Shown piece by piece: positions 17,301-26,658 of a stretch of 64,000 nt of DNA (the stretch's first letter is position 1; the number at the start of each line of letters is the position of its first letter). Where the stretch lies: NCBI GenBank assembly GCA_903929765.1, contig CAIYVX010000097.1:16556-80555 (forward strand), given 5' to 3'. Below the pieces are notes generated by a model, which made no database searches, had not been told where the DNA came from, and saw nothing but the letters and a program-made list of their open reading frames with translations. The stretch is from an uncultured Planctomycetia bacterium. Lineage in GTDB: Bacteria > Planctomycetota > Phycisphaerae > FEN-1346 > JAACEH01. A program made the position numbers and the translations under genes.

Positions 17301-20300
17301 AACGGTTAACCAGACCACCGGCGGCACGGTCTCGGTCTCGCCGAGCAATGCGGCCTATCTCTACAACGACACGGCGACGGTCACGGCCTCGGCCAACCCG
17401 GGCTACGGCTTCGTCAGTTGGAGTGCGACCAACGGAACGGTCAGTCCCAGCACGTCGCAGGCCACCCTGACCGTGCAACTGGGCAACGTGACTCTGTCGG
17501 CCAGCTTCGGTGCGGTCAACTACACGGCCACAGAGCAGGGCAACCTTGGCGGGACGGTGACCTTGAACCCCGCTTCGTCCACCTACTCTTACGGCCAGGT
17601 CGTGGGAATCACGGCGGCCAATGCCAACCCCAACTTTACCTTCTCTTATTGGACCGCTACCGGCGGGACGGTGTCGAACTCGGCGGCTGCGACCACTTCG
17701 CTGACCGTCTACAGCAACTTCAACCTGACCGCGGTCTTCTACAACACGGGGGCGACGCCGCTCAATATTTCCAGCGGCTTCAACATGAACGCCTGGTGCA
17801 GCCCGGCCATGTACAACAACTGCGTGGCGCATTCCGACAACCTGCCGGACCTGTACATCGGGGAGACGAACGGCTACTCGCTGGACCTGTCGAGCAATGG
17901 CCAAAACCCATCTAGTTTTTGTGCCGTCACTACGGCCTCCGACAGCGCCGGCAACAGCTCGTACAACTCGTACAACGGCGGCTATTTGACCGGCAAGCAG
18001 GGCACGCCGAGGAACGGCGTCCTGACCTCGACCGTCGATGGTCGCGTCTATAACATCGCCTCGATCCAGGGTAACGCCACGGTGCCCGCCGACTCGATCG
18101 ACATGAAGAACGCCGTGGTCGTCGGCTATGTTAGCGCCTTTGGCTACGGCGGCGCCTGGAACCTTACGCAGGTGACGCTGCCCGTGACGGCGGGCTACTA
18201 CTCGGACATCAACTTCGTCCTGACGGCCGGGAACTACACCAATTCCTGCCAGATCTGGGCCGTCTACTCCGACACCACCTCGACCAAGCTCTACGACTGG
18301 GGGGCAACCAACGGTCCGACCGTTCAGGCGTCCAATCCTACGTCCGCCACCTTCCCGGGCTTCAACCCCGTCTTCATTAGCAGCATGAATCTTTATGACG
18401 GCGCCAAGTATCCGTATTTCCGGGCCGACGGCATCGGACCCACCCTCTACGAATTCTCCACGCCACTGACGCTGGTTTCCACCAAGCCGCTCACGGGCAT
18501 CGTGGTCAAATGTAACAGCGCCAACGGCAGCCCCGAACTGGCCATCTTCGGCGCCACCGCCTCTCCTGCGACAGGAACCAACACCGTGACGGTGAACCAG
18601 ACGACCGGCGGCTCGGTGTCCGTCTCGCCGAGCAAGGCCGGATATCCCAACAACGCCCAGGCGACGGCCACGGTCACAACCAGTCCGAACTATATCTTCA
18701 CCGGCTGGACCGTGACCGGCGGAACGCTCTCCGGCAGCACGGGCACCGACACCCTGACCGTCAACGGCAACGTCACCCTGTCGGCCAACTTCGCCGCAGC
18801 TTATACCGTGACGGTTAACCAGACCACCGGCGGTTCAGTGTCCGTCTCGCCGAGCAATTCGGCCTATCTCTACAATGCCACGGCGACGGTCACGGCCACA
18901 GCCAGCGCGAACTATTATTTTGTCGGTTGGAGCGTGACCGGCGGGACGATTCCTGGAAGCACTGGTACGGACACCCTGACCGTGCAGGGCAACGTGACTC
19001 TGGCGGCCAACTTCGCCCTGAAAGACACCGTGACGGTCAACCCGACCACCGGCGGCACAGTGACGGTAACGCCATCCGGTCCGTTCGTTCCCAACGCCAC
19101 GGCGACGATCACGGCCTCGGCCAACCCTGGCTACGTCTTCGGCAGTTGGAGCGTGGCCGGTGGAAGCATCGCGCCGAATTCAAGCACGAACCCGGCTACG
19201 TTGACCGTGCAGGGCAACGTGACGCTGTCGGCTAACTTCACCGCCATCAACTACTCGTCCACGACCCTGGCCAGCGGCTACGGGACGGCCCAGTTGACCT
19301 CCGCCGGTCCGTACACTTACGGCCAGGTCGTGGGCCTCACCGCTGCGGCCAGCACCGGCTGGTCGTTCAACCACTGGATCGTCACCGGAGCTTCGCAGTT
19401 GACCAACCCGACCTCCGCGACGACTTCTCTGACTGTGTACAACAACTTCACCCTGACCGCGGTCTTCTCTTCCGCGGCCCAGCCGATTGACATCTCCAGT
19501 GGTTTCAACATGGCCGCCATGGTCGGCCCGAAAATGGCTCAGCTCACCATCACGGACGGCCAGAGGATCGGGGGGATATTCGGCGATGAATCGAAGGGCT
19601 TTGCGATCAACCTGGGCGGCGGTGCGGGCAATAGCCTTATCTGCGACAGTTCGTCCAACGAGGTCGGGTCGAGCTACGGCGGCACTTATTTCACCGGCGT
19701 GCAAGGCCTGCCCGAGAACGGCGTGTTGACGTCCAATGTGGATGGCCGGACCTACTGCATGGCCTCGGTCAGCGGCAACGCCCTGTTGCCCGGCGACTGG
19801 ACGGAGGCGGCTGTTCCGACGGGCAGCAACAATGTCAAATACAACGCGGCGGTCATCGCCCAGCCCTGGGGCTACGACGTGACCTATCCACAGTCCGCGA
19901 CCATGAACGTGACCCCCGGCAACTATGCGGACATCAACTTCGTCTTCACGACCGGGTTCGACAATGGCGCTAGATACATGCAGATCTGGGCCATCTACTC
20001 CGACACCAGTTCGACCAAGCTCTACGACTTCGGCGATCCAGCCACCGGCACCGCCGGCCCGGTCATCTCGGATTCGAGGACGGGGGTGGGTGACTTCACC
20101 ACCCTCTACTCGGCCCACGTCGCGTGGAACAACCCCACGGGCCCCATAGGACAAGCCAGGGGCGATGTTGCTCCGCTGACGCTCTACGAGTTTACCGTGC
20201 CGCGGCTCCTGGACTCCAGCAAGACCTTGACAGCCATCGAGATCCTCGACCCCACGGGCAACACCAAGGTCTATCATACTCGTGAACTGGCCATCTTTGC

Positions 20301-22569
20301 CGCCTCGGTCAGTCCGGCCGGGACCGTGGAGCCGGAGTACACGCTTACCGTCAACCAGACCACCGGCGGCACGGTGACGGTCTCCCCGAACACCGCGACG
20401 TATTCACTCGGCAGCACGCCGACGATTACGGCCCAAGCCAGCACGGGCTACGCCTTCATCCAGTGGATTGTGAACTACGGGTCGGTCTCCGGCAACACCG
20501 GGACAGACACTCTGACCGTCCTGGGCCCCGTAACCTTGTCGGCCAGCTTCGCCCCGACTTATGTCGTGACGGTCAACCAGACGACCGGCGGCACGGTGAC
20601 CGTGACGCCGAGCCAGGCGGCCTATCTCTACAATGCCACGCCGACGATTGCGGCTTCGGCCAACCCGGGTTATGCCTTCAGCAGTTGGAGTGTGACCGGA
20701 CCGAGCACGCTCAGCAACTCGGCGGCGGTTTCGACCTCGTTGACCGTGACCGGCAATGGCACGTTGTCGGCGGTCTTCACTCCGATTAGTTACAACGTGG
20801 CCGGCCAGGCCAGTCCGACGGCGGGCGGCACCGTGAGTCCGGTCAGCACCACCGGCACTATCGGACAGGCGATTGCCCTCGGCCAGACCAACAACCCGGG
20901 CTATGCCTTCACGGGCTGGACCGTGGTCGGAGCATCGCTGAACAGCGACAGCACGGCGGTGATCATCGGCACGGCCAATGTGACGGTGACGGCCCACTAC
21001 ACGGCGAACAGCTACACGGTGACGGTGACGCAGCCGACCGGCGGCACGATTGGCGTCAGCAGCCCGACGGCCAGCTACAACCAGGTGCTCACCCTCAGCC
21101 AGACCCCGGCGAATGGCTACACGTTCGAAGGCTACTCGGTCGCCAGCGGTGGCGGAACGATCTCCGGCGGCAACCAGTTGACGGTGACCAGCAATGTGAC
21201 CGTGACGGGCAGCTACCTGCAGAACACCTACACCGGCAACGAGACCGGCGGGACGATCAACTTGTCGAGCAACGGCCCGTACACCTACGGCCAGGTCGTC
21301 GGCGTCCAGGCCTCGGTCGCCGATGGCTTCACCCTCAACCACTGGTCCGTGACTGGACCGAGCACGTTGAGCAGTTCGACCGCGACGACGACGTCGCTGA
21401 CCGTTTACGGCAGCTTCACCCTGACGGCTGACTTCACCGCGATTGTTTCCAACCTGACCGGCTCGGCCAACCCGGTTGGCGCCGGCACCGTGACCCTGGC
21501 CGGCCAGCCCACCGCGACCGGCACCATCGGCCAGACGATTGCCCTCAGCGCGACGCCCGTCGGCAGCTATACCTTCTCCTACTGGACGGTCCTCGATGAT
21601 AGCGGCTATAACTGGGCCTCGGTGGCCCTGAGCAATTCGACCTTGGCGACGGCCAACCTGACCATCCCGGACATGGGTTCGGTGAGCGACATGAACCTGA
21701 CCGTCATCGCCAACTTCGTGATGAGCAAATTCACCATCACCGTCAACCCGACGACCGGCGGCCAGGTGACGGTGTCGCCGAGCACAGAGACGTACAACCT
21801 CAGCGACACGCCGACCATCACGGCGGCGCCCAATGCGGGCTACAAGTTCGCCGGTTGGAACGTCACGGGCGGAACGATCACCCCGGATCTGAACACCAAC
21901 CCGGCCACCCTGACGGTCAACGGCAACGTGACGCTGTCGGCCAACTTTACGGCCGAGACGTTCAACCTCGCGGCGGAAACCTCGAACACCTGGGTCTACC
22001 AGAACACGCCGGCGACGACCTTTGACCGCCATGCCTTGACGCTGACGCTCAACGCGACGGACACCTGGAACAACACCACCTACACGATGACGGTGACCCA
22101 GGACGGAGCGAACGGCGTGGTCACGCCGACGCTGACGCAGACCAACAGTTCGACGACGGTGTTGGTGTCGCCGACGGGGACGGCGCCGGTGGTCTGGACC
22201 GTTCCGGCGGCGAACACGACGACCGCTTACCTGGTGGGTGGCCGCGTGCTGAATGGGCTGGTTAAGAGCGCCGGGAACGTGGCCCTGACCGGCAGTTGCA
22301 CGGTGACGGTAACCGTGGTCGGCGACGTGTCCGGCCCGGCGAACCCGGCGACAGCGAGCGTGACGGTCTTTGTCCGCAAGTTAGGCGACGTGGACGGCAA
22401 CGGCAAGATCCAGATTGCCGATGAAAACTACATTACGCAGCGCATCGCCACGGGCCAGACGCCGGTCGGGATCGATCCTGCGGCTCTGGATGTGGACGGC
22501 AACGGCAAGATTCAGGTGGCCGACGAGAACGTTATTACCGGCATCATCGCCGGCCAGACGCTCCCGTAA
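14359..22569 (+). CDS. Giant secreted InlB-like repeat protein with C-terminal dockerin
   Basis: The product has 2736 residues and starts with a signal peptide (MKRNVTLMVMFVALLALAVPAMA). Four large modules of about 250-300 residues begin with SSGFNMxA (near 35, 625, 1135 and 1709). Modules 1 and 3 share NAWCSPAMYNNC, and modules 2 and 4 share AMVGPK and GLPENGVLTSNVDGRTY. Each ends in ELAxFxA. Between and after them I count about 18 repeats of some 70-80 residues. These follow the pattern TVTVNQTTGGTVTVSP ... GYxFxxW ... NVTLSANF, typical of InlB B-repeat / Listeria-Bacteroides repeat domains. The C terminus carries LGDVDGNGKIQIADEN and LDVDGNGKIQVADEN, two calcium-binding loops of a type I dockerin. 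Secretion and attachment to a cohesin-bearing partner are inferred. It is rich in Thr, Asn, Gly and Ser. Confidence 0.9.
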   Translation: MKRNVTLMVMFVALLALAVPAMAQPVVTLTISSGFNMNAWCSPAMYNNCQAQNKSLPTLYGGEWTGYSLNLASDGKNPASLCADTLSSDGFSFSYSGTYLSGIQGTPRNGVLNSTAYPGGVYNIASFLGNASMPADSIDSMSNAAVFGNNRNNGVWTVAQLTLPVTNQGYYSDINFVLTVANAEGLQIWAKYSDSTSGLLYNWPAVQGGAGPGIESPTGSLTGYNNIYRCSLDLYDGRVPPAFRADNFGPNLYEFSAPLTLNSAKLLKSIVLVNTLAAVWYNNYAPELAFFAASATTSAGLDTVTVQTSASGNITVATCSNGIPFLVNGYPVNTTVSITVVPIGGYTFANWVVTNATIADSSASNTTMLITGPVTLSASYTPATTTYTVTVVAPTGGAVTVSPVYVTNVYNPNSTPQITATPATGYYFVNWTSTMGGSVNTSTVSQANLPAMTDNVTVTASFGQEDTVTINQTTGGTVTVAGITASQYFLPSAQPTITASANAGYSFGSWNVTNGTPNGSGSQTTLQLNGASVTVAAVFVTASYTPATQVNGGSGGITLTPPSSTYSYGQVVGLSASTATPGFVFNHWVVTGASQLSNSTAATTSLTVYGNFTLTAVFYNTGATPINISSGFNMGAMVGPKDYNLCVAQNHKMSYLFGLEPQGYANALGNGWVFECDSSTAETGSSYSYGGAYYTGLQGLPENGVLTSNVDGRTYCIASVSGNALLSGDWTEAAVPTGSNNAKFNAAVLAQPWGYDATYPQTTTATVSQGYYTDINFVFAAGLGNGAAYMQIWAIYSDTSSTKLYDFGDPGSGYAGPSLTDSRTGVGDFKTLYTTTGCWSDYSGTIGGGVATPLSLFEFAAPRTLLSTKPLAKIKIVDTSGSTKPYHYRELAVFGATGTPATGTYTVTVNQTTGGTVAVSPSQAGYPNNALATVTATASPNYVFTGWTVTGGTISPSASQATLTVQGPVTLSANFAAAYTVTVNQTTGGTVSVSPSNAAYLYNDTATVTASANPGYGFVSWSATNGTVSPSTSQATLTVQLGNVTLSASFGAVNYTATEQGNLGGTVTLNPASSTYSYGQVVGITAANANPNFTFSYWTATGGTVSNSAAATTSLTVYSNFNLTAVFYNTGATPLNISSGFNMNAWCSPAMYNNCVAHSDNLPDLYIGETNGYSLDLSSNGQNPSSFCAVTTASDSAGNSSYNSYNGGYLTGKQGTPRNGVLTSTVDGRVYNIASIQGNATVPADSIDMKNAVVVGYVSAFGYGGAWNLTQVTLPVTAGYYSDINFVLTAGNYTNSCQIWAVYSDTTSTKLYDWGATNGPTVQASNPTSATFPGFNPVFISSMNLYDGAKYPYFRADGIGPTLYEFSTPLTLVSTKPLTGIVVKCNSANGSPELAIFGATASPATGTNTVTVNQTTGGSVSVSPSKAGYPNNAQATATVTTSPNYIFTGWTVTGGTLSGSTGTDTLTVNGNVTLSANFAAAYTVTVNQTTGGSVSVSPSNSAYLYNATATVTATASANYYFVGWSVTGGTIPGSTGTDTLTVQGNVTLAANFALKDTVTVNPTTGGTVTVTPSGPFVPNATATITASANPGYVFGSWSVAGGSIAPNSSTNPATLTVQGNVTLSANFTAINYSSTTLASGYGTAQLTSAGPYTYGQVVGLTAAASTGWSFNHWIVTGASQLTNPTSATTSLTVYNNFTLTAVFSSAAQPIDISSGFNMAAMVGPKMAQLTITDGQRIGGIFGDESKGFAINLGGGAGNSLICDSSSNEVGSSYGGTYFTGVQGLPENGVLTSNVDGRTYCMASVSGNALLPGDWTEAAVPTGSNNVKYNAAVIAQPWGYDVTYPQSATMNVTPGNYADINFVFTTGFDNGARYMQIWAIYSDTSSTKLYDFGDPATGTAGPVISDSRTGVGDFTTLYSAHVAWNNPTGPIGQARGDVAPLTLYEFTVPRLLDSSKTLTAIEILDPTGNTKVYHTRELAIFAASVSPAGTVEPEYTLTVNQTTGGTVTVSPNTATYSLGSTPTITAQASTGYAFIQWIVNYGSVSGNTGTDTLTVLGPVTLSASFAPTYVVTVNQTTGGTVTVTPSQAAYLYNATPTIAASANPGYAFSSWSVTGPSTLSNSAAVSTSLTVTGNGTLSAVFTPISYNVAGQASPTAGGTVSPVSTTGTIGQAIALGQTNNPGYAFTGWTVVGASLNSDSTAVIIGTANVTVTAHYTANSYTVTVTQPTGGTIGVSSPTASYNQVLTLSQTPANGYTFEGYSVASGGGTISGGNQLTVTSNVTVTGSYLQNTYTGNETGGTINLSSNGPYTYGQVVGVQASVADGFTLNHWSVTGPSTLSSSTATTTSLTVYGSFTLTADFTAIVSNLTGSANPVGAGTVTLAGQPTATGTIGQTIALSATPVGSYTFSYWTVLDDSGYNWASVALSNSTLATANLTIPDMGSVSDMNLTVIANFVMSKFTITVNPTTGGQVTVSPSTETYNLSDTPTITAAPNAGYKFAGWNVTGGTITPDLNTNPATLTVNGNVTLSANFTAETFNLAAETSNTWVYQNTPATTFDRHALTLTLNATDTWNNTTYTMTVTQDGANGVVTPTLTQTNSSTTVLVSPTGTAPVVWTVPAANTTTAYLVGGRVLNGLVKSAGNVALTGSCTVTVTVVGDVSGPANPATASVTVFVRKLGDVDGNGKIQIADENYITQRIATGQTPVGIDPAALDVDGNGKIQVADENVITGIIAGQTLP

Positions 22570-22875
22570 GCGTGCGGTTAGGCGGTTTCTGCTCGCCGCG
22601 TGTATTGTGTTCTGAAATCTGTTTGGGACCCTGTTCCTTCGCTTCAGGAAGGAACAGGGTCCCTGTGTTTCTGGATCAGGAACAGCCGGTCCGGCATAAA
22701 AAAACCGGGCCAGCGCCGCTAACTATAGTTCCGACGAACACCTGATCAAGGCCATTCAGACCCCCGTGGCCGATTTCTGCGGCGGCTTTCGGCACAGGTC
22801 GATGTTATCGTCCTTACCGTTGGTGAACCACGCCGCGGCGATGGACAGACAATAGCGCCAATCTGGGACATTGAG
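22570..22875. other. Intergenic region between convergent genes
   Basis: Apart from the strong hairpin listed separately, I see no gene or recognisable element. The minus-strand ORF across it has no coding features. Confidence 0.5.
22625..22663. terminator. Bidirectional terminator hairpin
   Basis: GGGACCCTGTTCCTTC pairs perfectly with GAAGGAACAGGGTCCC around a short loop, 55 bases after the giant gene stop and between convergent genes. The T tract is poor, so the strength is uncertain. Confidence 0.6.
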
Positions 22876-24246
22876 TCAGGGCAGCAGGTAACTACCGACA
22901 GACAGCGGTTCGGCCAGTTGGCCAGCCCCATCCTCGGGCGTTTCCGCCGGCAGTGGGCGGTCGCGTAGTTGGCCAGACCACAACTCGAACTCGTGCCGCC
23001 CGTGGCCTTCCTCGGCCGAGTAGAGAACGACATAGCTCATGACCTTCCAGGAGGCGAAGTGTCGCCCGCCGCAGGCGGTGTCCGCCGCCTGCCAGACGGT
23101 TCGCCAGGTGCCGGCGTTCAGATAAATGCGATCATAGCCCTCCGGCTCAGCCGGTCCCAGCGGGACGCTCTCGACCTCGTGCGTGTGGCCGTAAACGACG
23201 AAACGCGGCGCCCGGCCGTCCGGCAGCCGTTCGGCCAGGGCAAACGGAGCATACTCCGACTCGGTCCGGTTCCGCAGAATGGCCCAACTTCGCAACATCC
23301 GCTCGCCCAGCCGTACCAGCGAGTCGACCATCGTCACCCGTTGCCGCGGGAGGCGATTCAGGAGCAGCCGCAGATAACGCCGCTCGAACCAGGTGAGCTG
23401 GCGGTCCGCGAAACGGCGGAACTCCGGGTTGGCCAGGAAGTCGCCGATGCAGCGGGCCAGAGCCCGGCTGGCCGCGCGTGCCACTTCCGTGTCCCCGCGG
23501 CCCAGCCGGCTCACTGTTTCGCTGACCCAGGAGGAGATAAGCGGATAGGGTCGCACATTGTCGATCTCTTTCAGTCGCGTGACCACCTCCGGCGCCGCCA
23601 GGTGATCTCCCAACTCCCGGCCCACTTCGAAGGGCAGTCGATGGAGCAATTCAAGCACCACGCTGTCGCCCAGGCTCGAGGCGTCGCGGCCGGCGGTGGC
23701 GTCGAAGTTCAGATTATCGTGAATGTCGCCGTGGCGGGCGAGGCAATCGTAGCCTCCGGCCGGCGAGGTGAACTCTGTCGGGAACCGCTCGGAGACGTAA
23801 TGGCCGGCCAAACCGAGTTCGCGGGCCACGGCGGCGCGGGTGGAGGTGTACCGGTTGATCAGCCAATCGTGATTGCCCAGGAGATAGTCGAACGACACGC
23901 GACCGATCGGGACGGAACTGCGCGAGGAAACCCGGCGGCCTAGTTCTCGAAGGTGGGCGAGCGATTCGCGATTGCGGCGGAAGATGGCACCCAGAATGGC
24001 CAGAGTCAGCCGCTCCTGCGCCGGGCCGGTTTCGCTCCAGGGCCTGATACCGCCGGGATGGTCGAGCCAGAAACTGGAGCGGATGACGTCAAGCCCGTCG
24101 CCCAGAAGCACCAAGCGGACTTCCGAGGCCCGGCGTTTGCGGGCCAGGTCGGCCACCTGGTCGGCAAAGAGGTCGAAGGCCTCCTGGTTGATGGTTTCCC
24201 CGGAGGAGCCGTCGGTCAGATGAGTGTCGCTGAACAGGATTAACAT
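22876..24246 (-). CDS. Metallophosphoesterase of the calcineurin-like superfamily
   Basis: The 456-residue product carries all five superfamily metal-binding motifs: SDTHL at the N terminus, LLGDGLDVI, LLGNHDW, RHGDIHD and YGHTHEVE. It would be a dinuclear-metal phosphoesterase with no signal peptide, hence cytoplasmic. The substrate is unknown. A long helical insert (about 200-340) separates the metal motifs. The ATG is only a few bases after TATAGT and has no ribosome site, suggesting a leaderless mRNA. A candidate Pho box lies 48-64 bases upstream and the gene follows the pst operon, so a role in phosphate scavenging or turnover is inferred. Confidence 0.85.
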   Translation of the reverse strand: MLILFSDTHLTDGSSGETINQEAFDLFADQVADLARKRRASEVRLVLLGDGLDVIRSSFWLDHPGGIRPWSETGPAQERLTLAILGAIFRRNRESLAHLRELGRRVSSRSSVPIGRVSFDYLLGNHDWLINRYTSTRAAVARELGLAGHYVSERFPTEFTSPAGGYDCLARHGDIHDNLNFDATAGRDASSLGDSVVLELLHRLPFEVGRELGDHLAAPEVVTRLKEIDNVRPYPLISSWVSETVSRLGRGDTEVARAASRALARCIGDFLANPEFRRFADRQLTWFERRYLRLLLNRLPRQRVTMVDSLVRLGERMLRSWAILRNRTESEYAPFALAERLPDGRAPRFVVYGHTHEVESVPLGPAEPEGYDRIYLNAGTWRTVWQAADTACGGRHFASWKVMSYVVLYSAEEGHGRHEFELWSGQLRDRPLPAETPEDGAGQLAEPLSVGSYLLP

Positions 24247-24293
24247 TTACTATAATTATCGTCTATGAATGTTAGTCTTCGACTGGAGTGAAA

Positions 24294-24310
24294 GTTAATT
24301 TACGGTTAAT
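24294..24310 (-). promoter_or_regulatory. Candidate Pho box for the metallophosphoesterase
   Basis: On the minus strand, ATTAAC repeats with an 11-bp period (ATTAACCGTAAATTAAC), the spacing of known PhoB/PhoP half-sites. The same YTAAC repeat lies upstream of pstS and phoB. Confidence 0.5.
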
Positions 24311-24379
24311 CTGTGCGGATAAACACAAGGTCTTGTGGCTCACCCTCGGAATTCTTATCCTGGCGCCGTGCCCCCTGAA

Positions 24380-24411
24380 CATGGCGGCAAACAACGCCGC
24401 CAGGCCACCCG
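24380..24411. repeat. Partial copy of the composite repeat (GGCGG palindrome)
   Basis: ATGGCGGCAAACAACGCCGCC followed by AGGCCACCC matches the middle section of the repeats at 6081 and 51761. It lies about 10 bases after the pstB stop codon. Confidence 0.7.
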
Positions 24412-24420
24412 CAATGACTC

Positions 24421-25287
24421 TTACCCGAAGCGTCCCGTGATGTAGGCCTCGGTCTTTTCCTGGCGCGGCTTGGTGAAAATCTCCTTGGTCGGCCCGAACT
24501 CGATCAGTTCGCCCTCGTAGAAGAAGGCGGTCAGTTCCGAAACCCGGGCCGCCTGCTGCATGTTATGTGTGACGATAATAATTGTATATTGTCCGCTCAA
24601 CTCGTCGATCAATTCCTCGACCCGGGCCGTCGAGCGCGGGTCCAGGGCCGAGGCCGGCTCGTCCATCAGTAGCACCTCGGGGTCGACCGCCAAAGCCCGG
24701 GCGATGCAGAGCCGCTGCTGCTGGCCGCCCGAAAGCCGCAGGGCGTTATCGTGCTGGCGGTCCTTGACCTCGTCCCACAGGCCGGCCCGGGACAGGCTTT
24801 GTTCGACGATTTCGGACAAGTGCGTCCTGCTGGAAATACCGTGAATGCGCGGCCCGTAGGCCACGTTGTCGAAGATCGACTTCGGAAACGGGTTGGGCTT
24901 CTGGAAGACCATGCCGACCTTGCGCCGCAAGGCGACCACGTCCAACTGCGGCACATAGAGATCCTGGCCGTCCAGGGCCAGCCGCCCCTGGACCGTGCAG
25001 CCGGGAATCAGGTCGTTCATGCGGTTGATGGCCCGCAGAAAGGTGCTTTTGCCGCAACCGCTGGGACCGATGATGGCCGTCACGCGACCCGGTGGAATGT
25101 TCATGGTCACGCTCTTAACGGCGGGTCGCCCGCCATAAAGAACGTGGAACCCTTCGGCGGCAACGTGCGATACTTCGCCGGCCACCGCAGGCGTCTGAGG
25201 CGTCTCTGGTGATCGACTGGTTGGGCGAGTCGTTGGCACGGACGTAGTCATTTTTTTTGGCCTTTCGGCGACAGCGGAACTTGCCAT
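24421..25287 (-). CDS. pstB: Phosphate ABC transporter ATP-binding protein
   Basis: PstB powers the high-affinity phosphate importer. The 288-residue product has Walker [10 protein letters not shown], the Q loop [10 protein letters not shown] characteristic of PstB, the signature LSGGQQQR, Walker [13 protein letters not shown] and the H loop VTHNMQQA. A Pro/Thr-rich N-terminal tail of about 40 residues precedes the ABC domain, so a shorter start is possible. It begins 12 bases after pstA. No phoU follows, although it often does; the next gene is the metallophosphoesterase. Confidence 0.95.
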   Translation of the reverse strand: MASSAVAERPKKMTTSVPTTRPTSRSPETPQTPAVAGEVSHVAAEGFHVLYGGRPAVKSVTMNIPPGRVTAIIGPSGCGKSTFLRAINRMNDLIPGCTVQGRLALDGQDLYVPQLDVVALRRKVGMVFQKPNPFPKSIFDNVAYGPRIHGISSRTHLSEIVEQSLSRAGLWDEVKDRQHDNALRLSGGQQQRLCIARALAVDPEVLLMDEPASALDPRSTARVEELIDELSGQYTIIIVTHNMQQAARVSELTAFFYEGELIEFGPTKEIFTKPRQEKTEAYITGRFG

Positions 25288-25299
25288 TTACGGATCCTT

Positions 25300-26643
25300 T
25301 CAGCCACTCAACCGGCGCGTGATCCTGGCCCGTAGCAACACCGCCGTCAGGTTCAGGGCCAGCACCAGCACCACCAGCGTCAGCACCATGCCGTACTGCA
25401 CGTGGCGAATCTGGTCCACAGCCTCGTGCTCGGTGCTGACGTTATAGATATTCCAGGACAGGGCCTGGGTCGGCGACGTGAAGACTTCCCACGGCTTAAC
25501 GCCGAGCCCGACGCTCACGGCTGCGGTGAAGATGATCGGGGCCGTCTCGCCGGCCGCACGACCCATGCTGATGATTATGCCAGTAAGAATGCCCGGCAGC
25601 GCCGCCGGGAGAATCACCGTCAGGATCGTCCGCCACTGCCCCGCCCCCAGGCTCAGGGCCGCCTCCTTGTAGGCCAGCGGCACGGCCCGCAACGCTTCCT
25701 CCGAGGCCCGGATGATGGTCGGCAGTATCAGCAGGCCCAGCGTCAGGGAGCCGGCCAGGACGCTCTTGGAGGGCGAAACGTGAATCGTGTTGATAAAAAA
25801 CGCCAACCCGAACAGCCCGAAGACGATGCTCGGCACACCGGCCAGCGTGCTGATGCAGGTGCGTAACAACGAGATGAACCGCCCCTGCCCCGCGTACTCG
25901 ACCAGGTAGATCGCCGTAATTACACCCATCGGCACCGCAAACAGGATCGCTCCGAGGGTCAGGTAAATCGTCCCCAGCACCGCCGGCCCGATGCCGCCGA
26001 AAAAGTTGGCGTCCTGCGGATTGTCGATCAGGAACTGCGGATAAAACGTCCATTGCGGCCGCAACAACTCCGCCAGGTGCATCTCCACATAGCCGAACAT
26101 CGGCTCCAGCGACGTGCCCTTGTACCGCGCCGCCCGCGGCCCCTCGACCTTCAAGGAAAAACCGTGGCTGTCCAGCCCCCGGTCCTCCTGGACGTGTACG
26201 ATGCTGTCGGCCTGGACCAAGGCCCGGTCCCATCGTGTCGCCCCATATTCGTCACGTTCCAGGCGCGACAGCGCCTCGCCGGGTGGTGGGCCGATCAGCC
26301 GGTAGACCTCCCGCTTCAACTTTGGAAACTCCGCCCCAAACCGTGCGTCGAGATCGTCATCGTTCTTCAGTTGGTGTTCGAACTTGTGCAGCAGGTCGTA
26401 GACCGGTTGCCGCACCTGCCGTAAGGTTTCTTTCTCTGTCGTCAACACCTCGCGGTCGCCGCGGTCGAAGCGGTCCGACTGGTATTTGCGAAATTCCGCT
26501 GTCCCGCGAAAGACGAAAGCGCCCGTGCCGTTGGCAAAAATCGGGGCCAGCAGCACCACCAGCGCCGCCGTCATGACCACGATGGCCAGGATACCGATCC
26601 CCGTAGCCGAGCGGTCGATGATTTTCCGCGTTCTCAGATGCAC
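25300..26643 (-). CDS. pstA: Phosphate ABC transporter permease PstA, with enlarged external domain
   Basis: PstA is one of the two membrane channel subunits. The 447-residue product has a first membrane span (ILAIVVMTAALVVLLAPI) and an unusual hydrophilic region of about 170 residues (45-215). The normal five-span permease domain follows (GTIYLTLGAILFAVPMG, GVPSIVFGLFGLAFF), with the coupling EAA-like motif YKEAALSLGAGQWRTI and GRAAGETAPIIFTA. Typical PstA is near 290 residues, so the insertion after span 1, probably periplasmic, is the odd feature. It is in the pst operon, 15 bases after pstC. Confidence 0.93.
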   Translation of the reverse strand: MHLRTRKIIDRSATGIGILAIVVMTAALVVLLAPIFANGTGAFVFRGTAEFRKYQSDRFDRGDREVLTTEKETLRQVRQPVYDLLHKFEHQLKNDDDLDARFGAEFPKLKREVYRLIGPPPGEALSRLERDEYGATRWDRALVQADSIVHVQEDRGLDSHGFSLKVEGPRAARYKGTSLEPMFGYVEMHLAELLRPQWTFYPQFLIDNPQDANFFGGIGPAVLGTIYLTLGAILFAVPMGVITAIYLVEYAGQGRFISLLRTCISTLAGVPSIVFGLFGLAFFINTIHVSPSKSVLAGSLTLGLLILPTIIRASEEALRAVPLAYKEAALSLGAGQWRTILTVILPAALPGILTGIIISMGRAAGETAPIIFTAAVSVGLGVKPWEVFTSPTQALSWNIYNVSTEHEAVDQIRHVQYGMVLTLVVLVLALNLTAVLLRARITRRLSG

Positions 26644-26658
26644 GCTGCCACCTTTACG

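Noticed and set aside
20404-22032. Minus-strand ORF of 542 residues within the giant gene
   Set aside because: Arg/Gly-rich shadow of the repetitive plus-strand gene, with repeats in phase with it.
14359-22569. CRISPR-like or tandem DNA repeats
   Set aside because: The periodicity is at protein level with diverged codons, without regular spacers.
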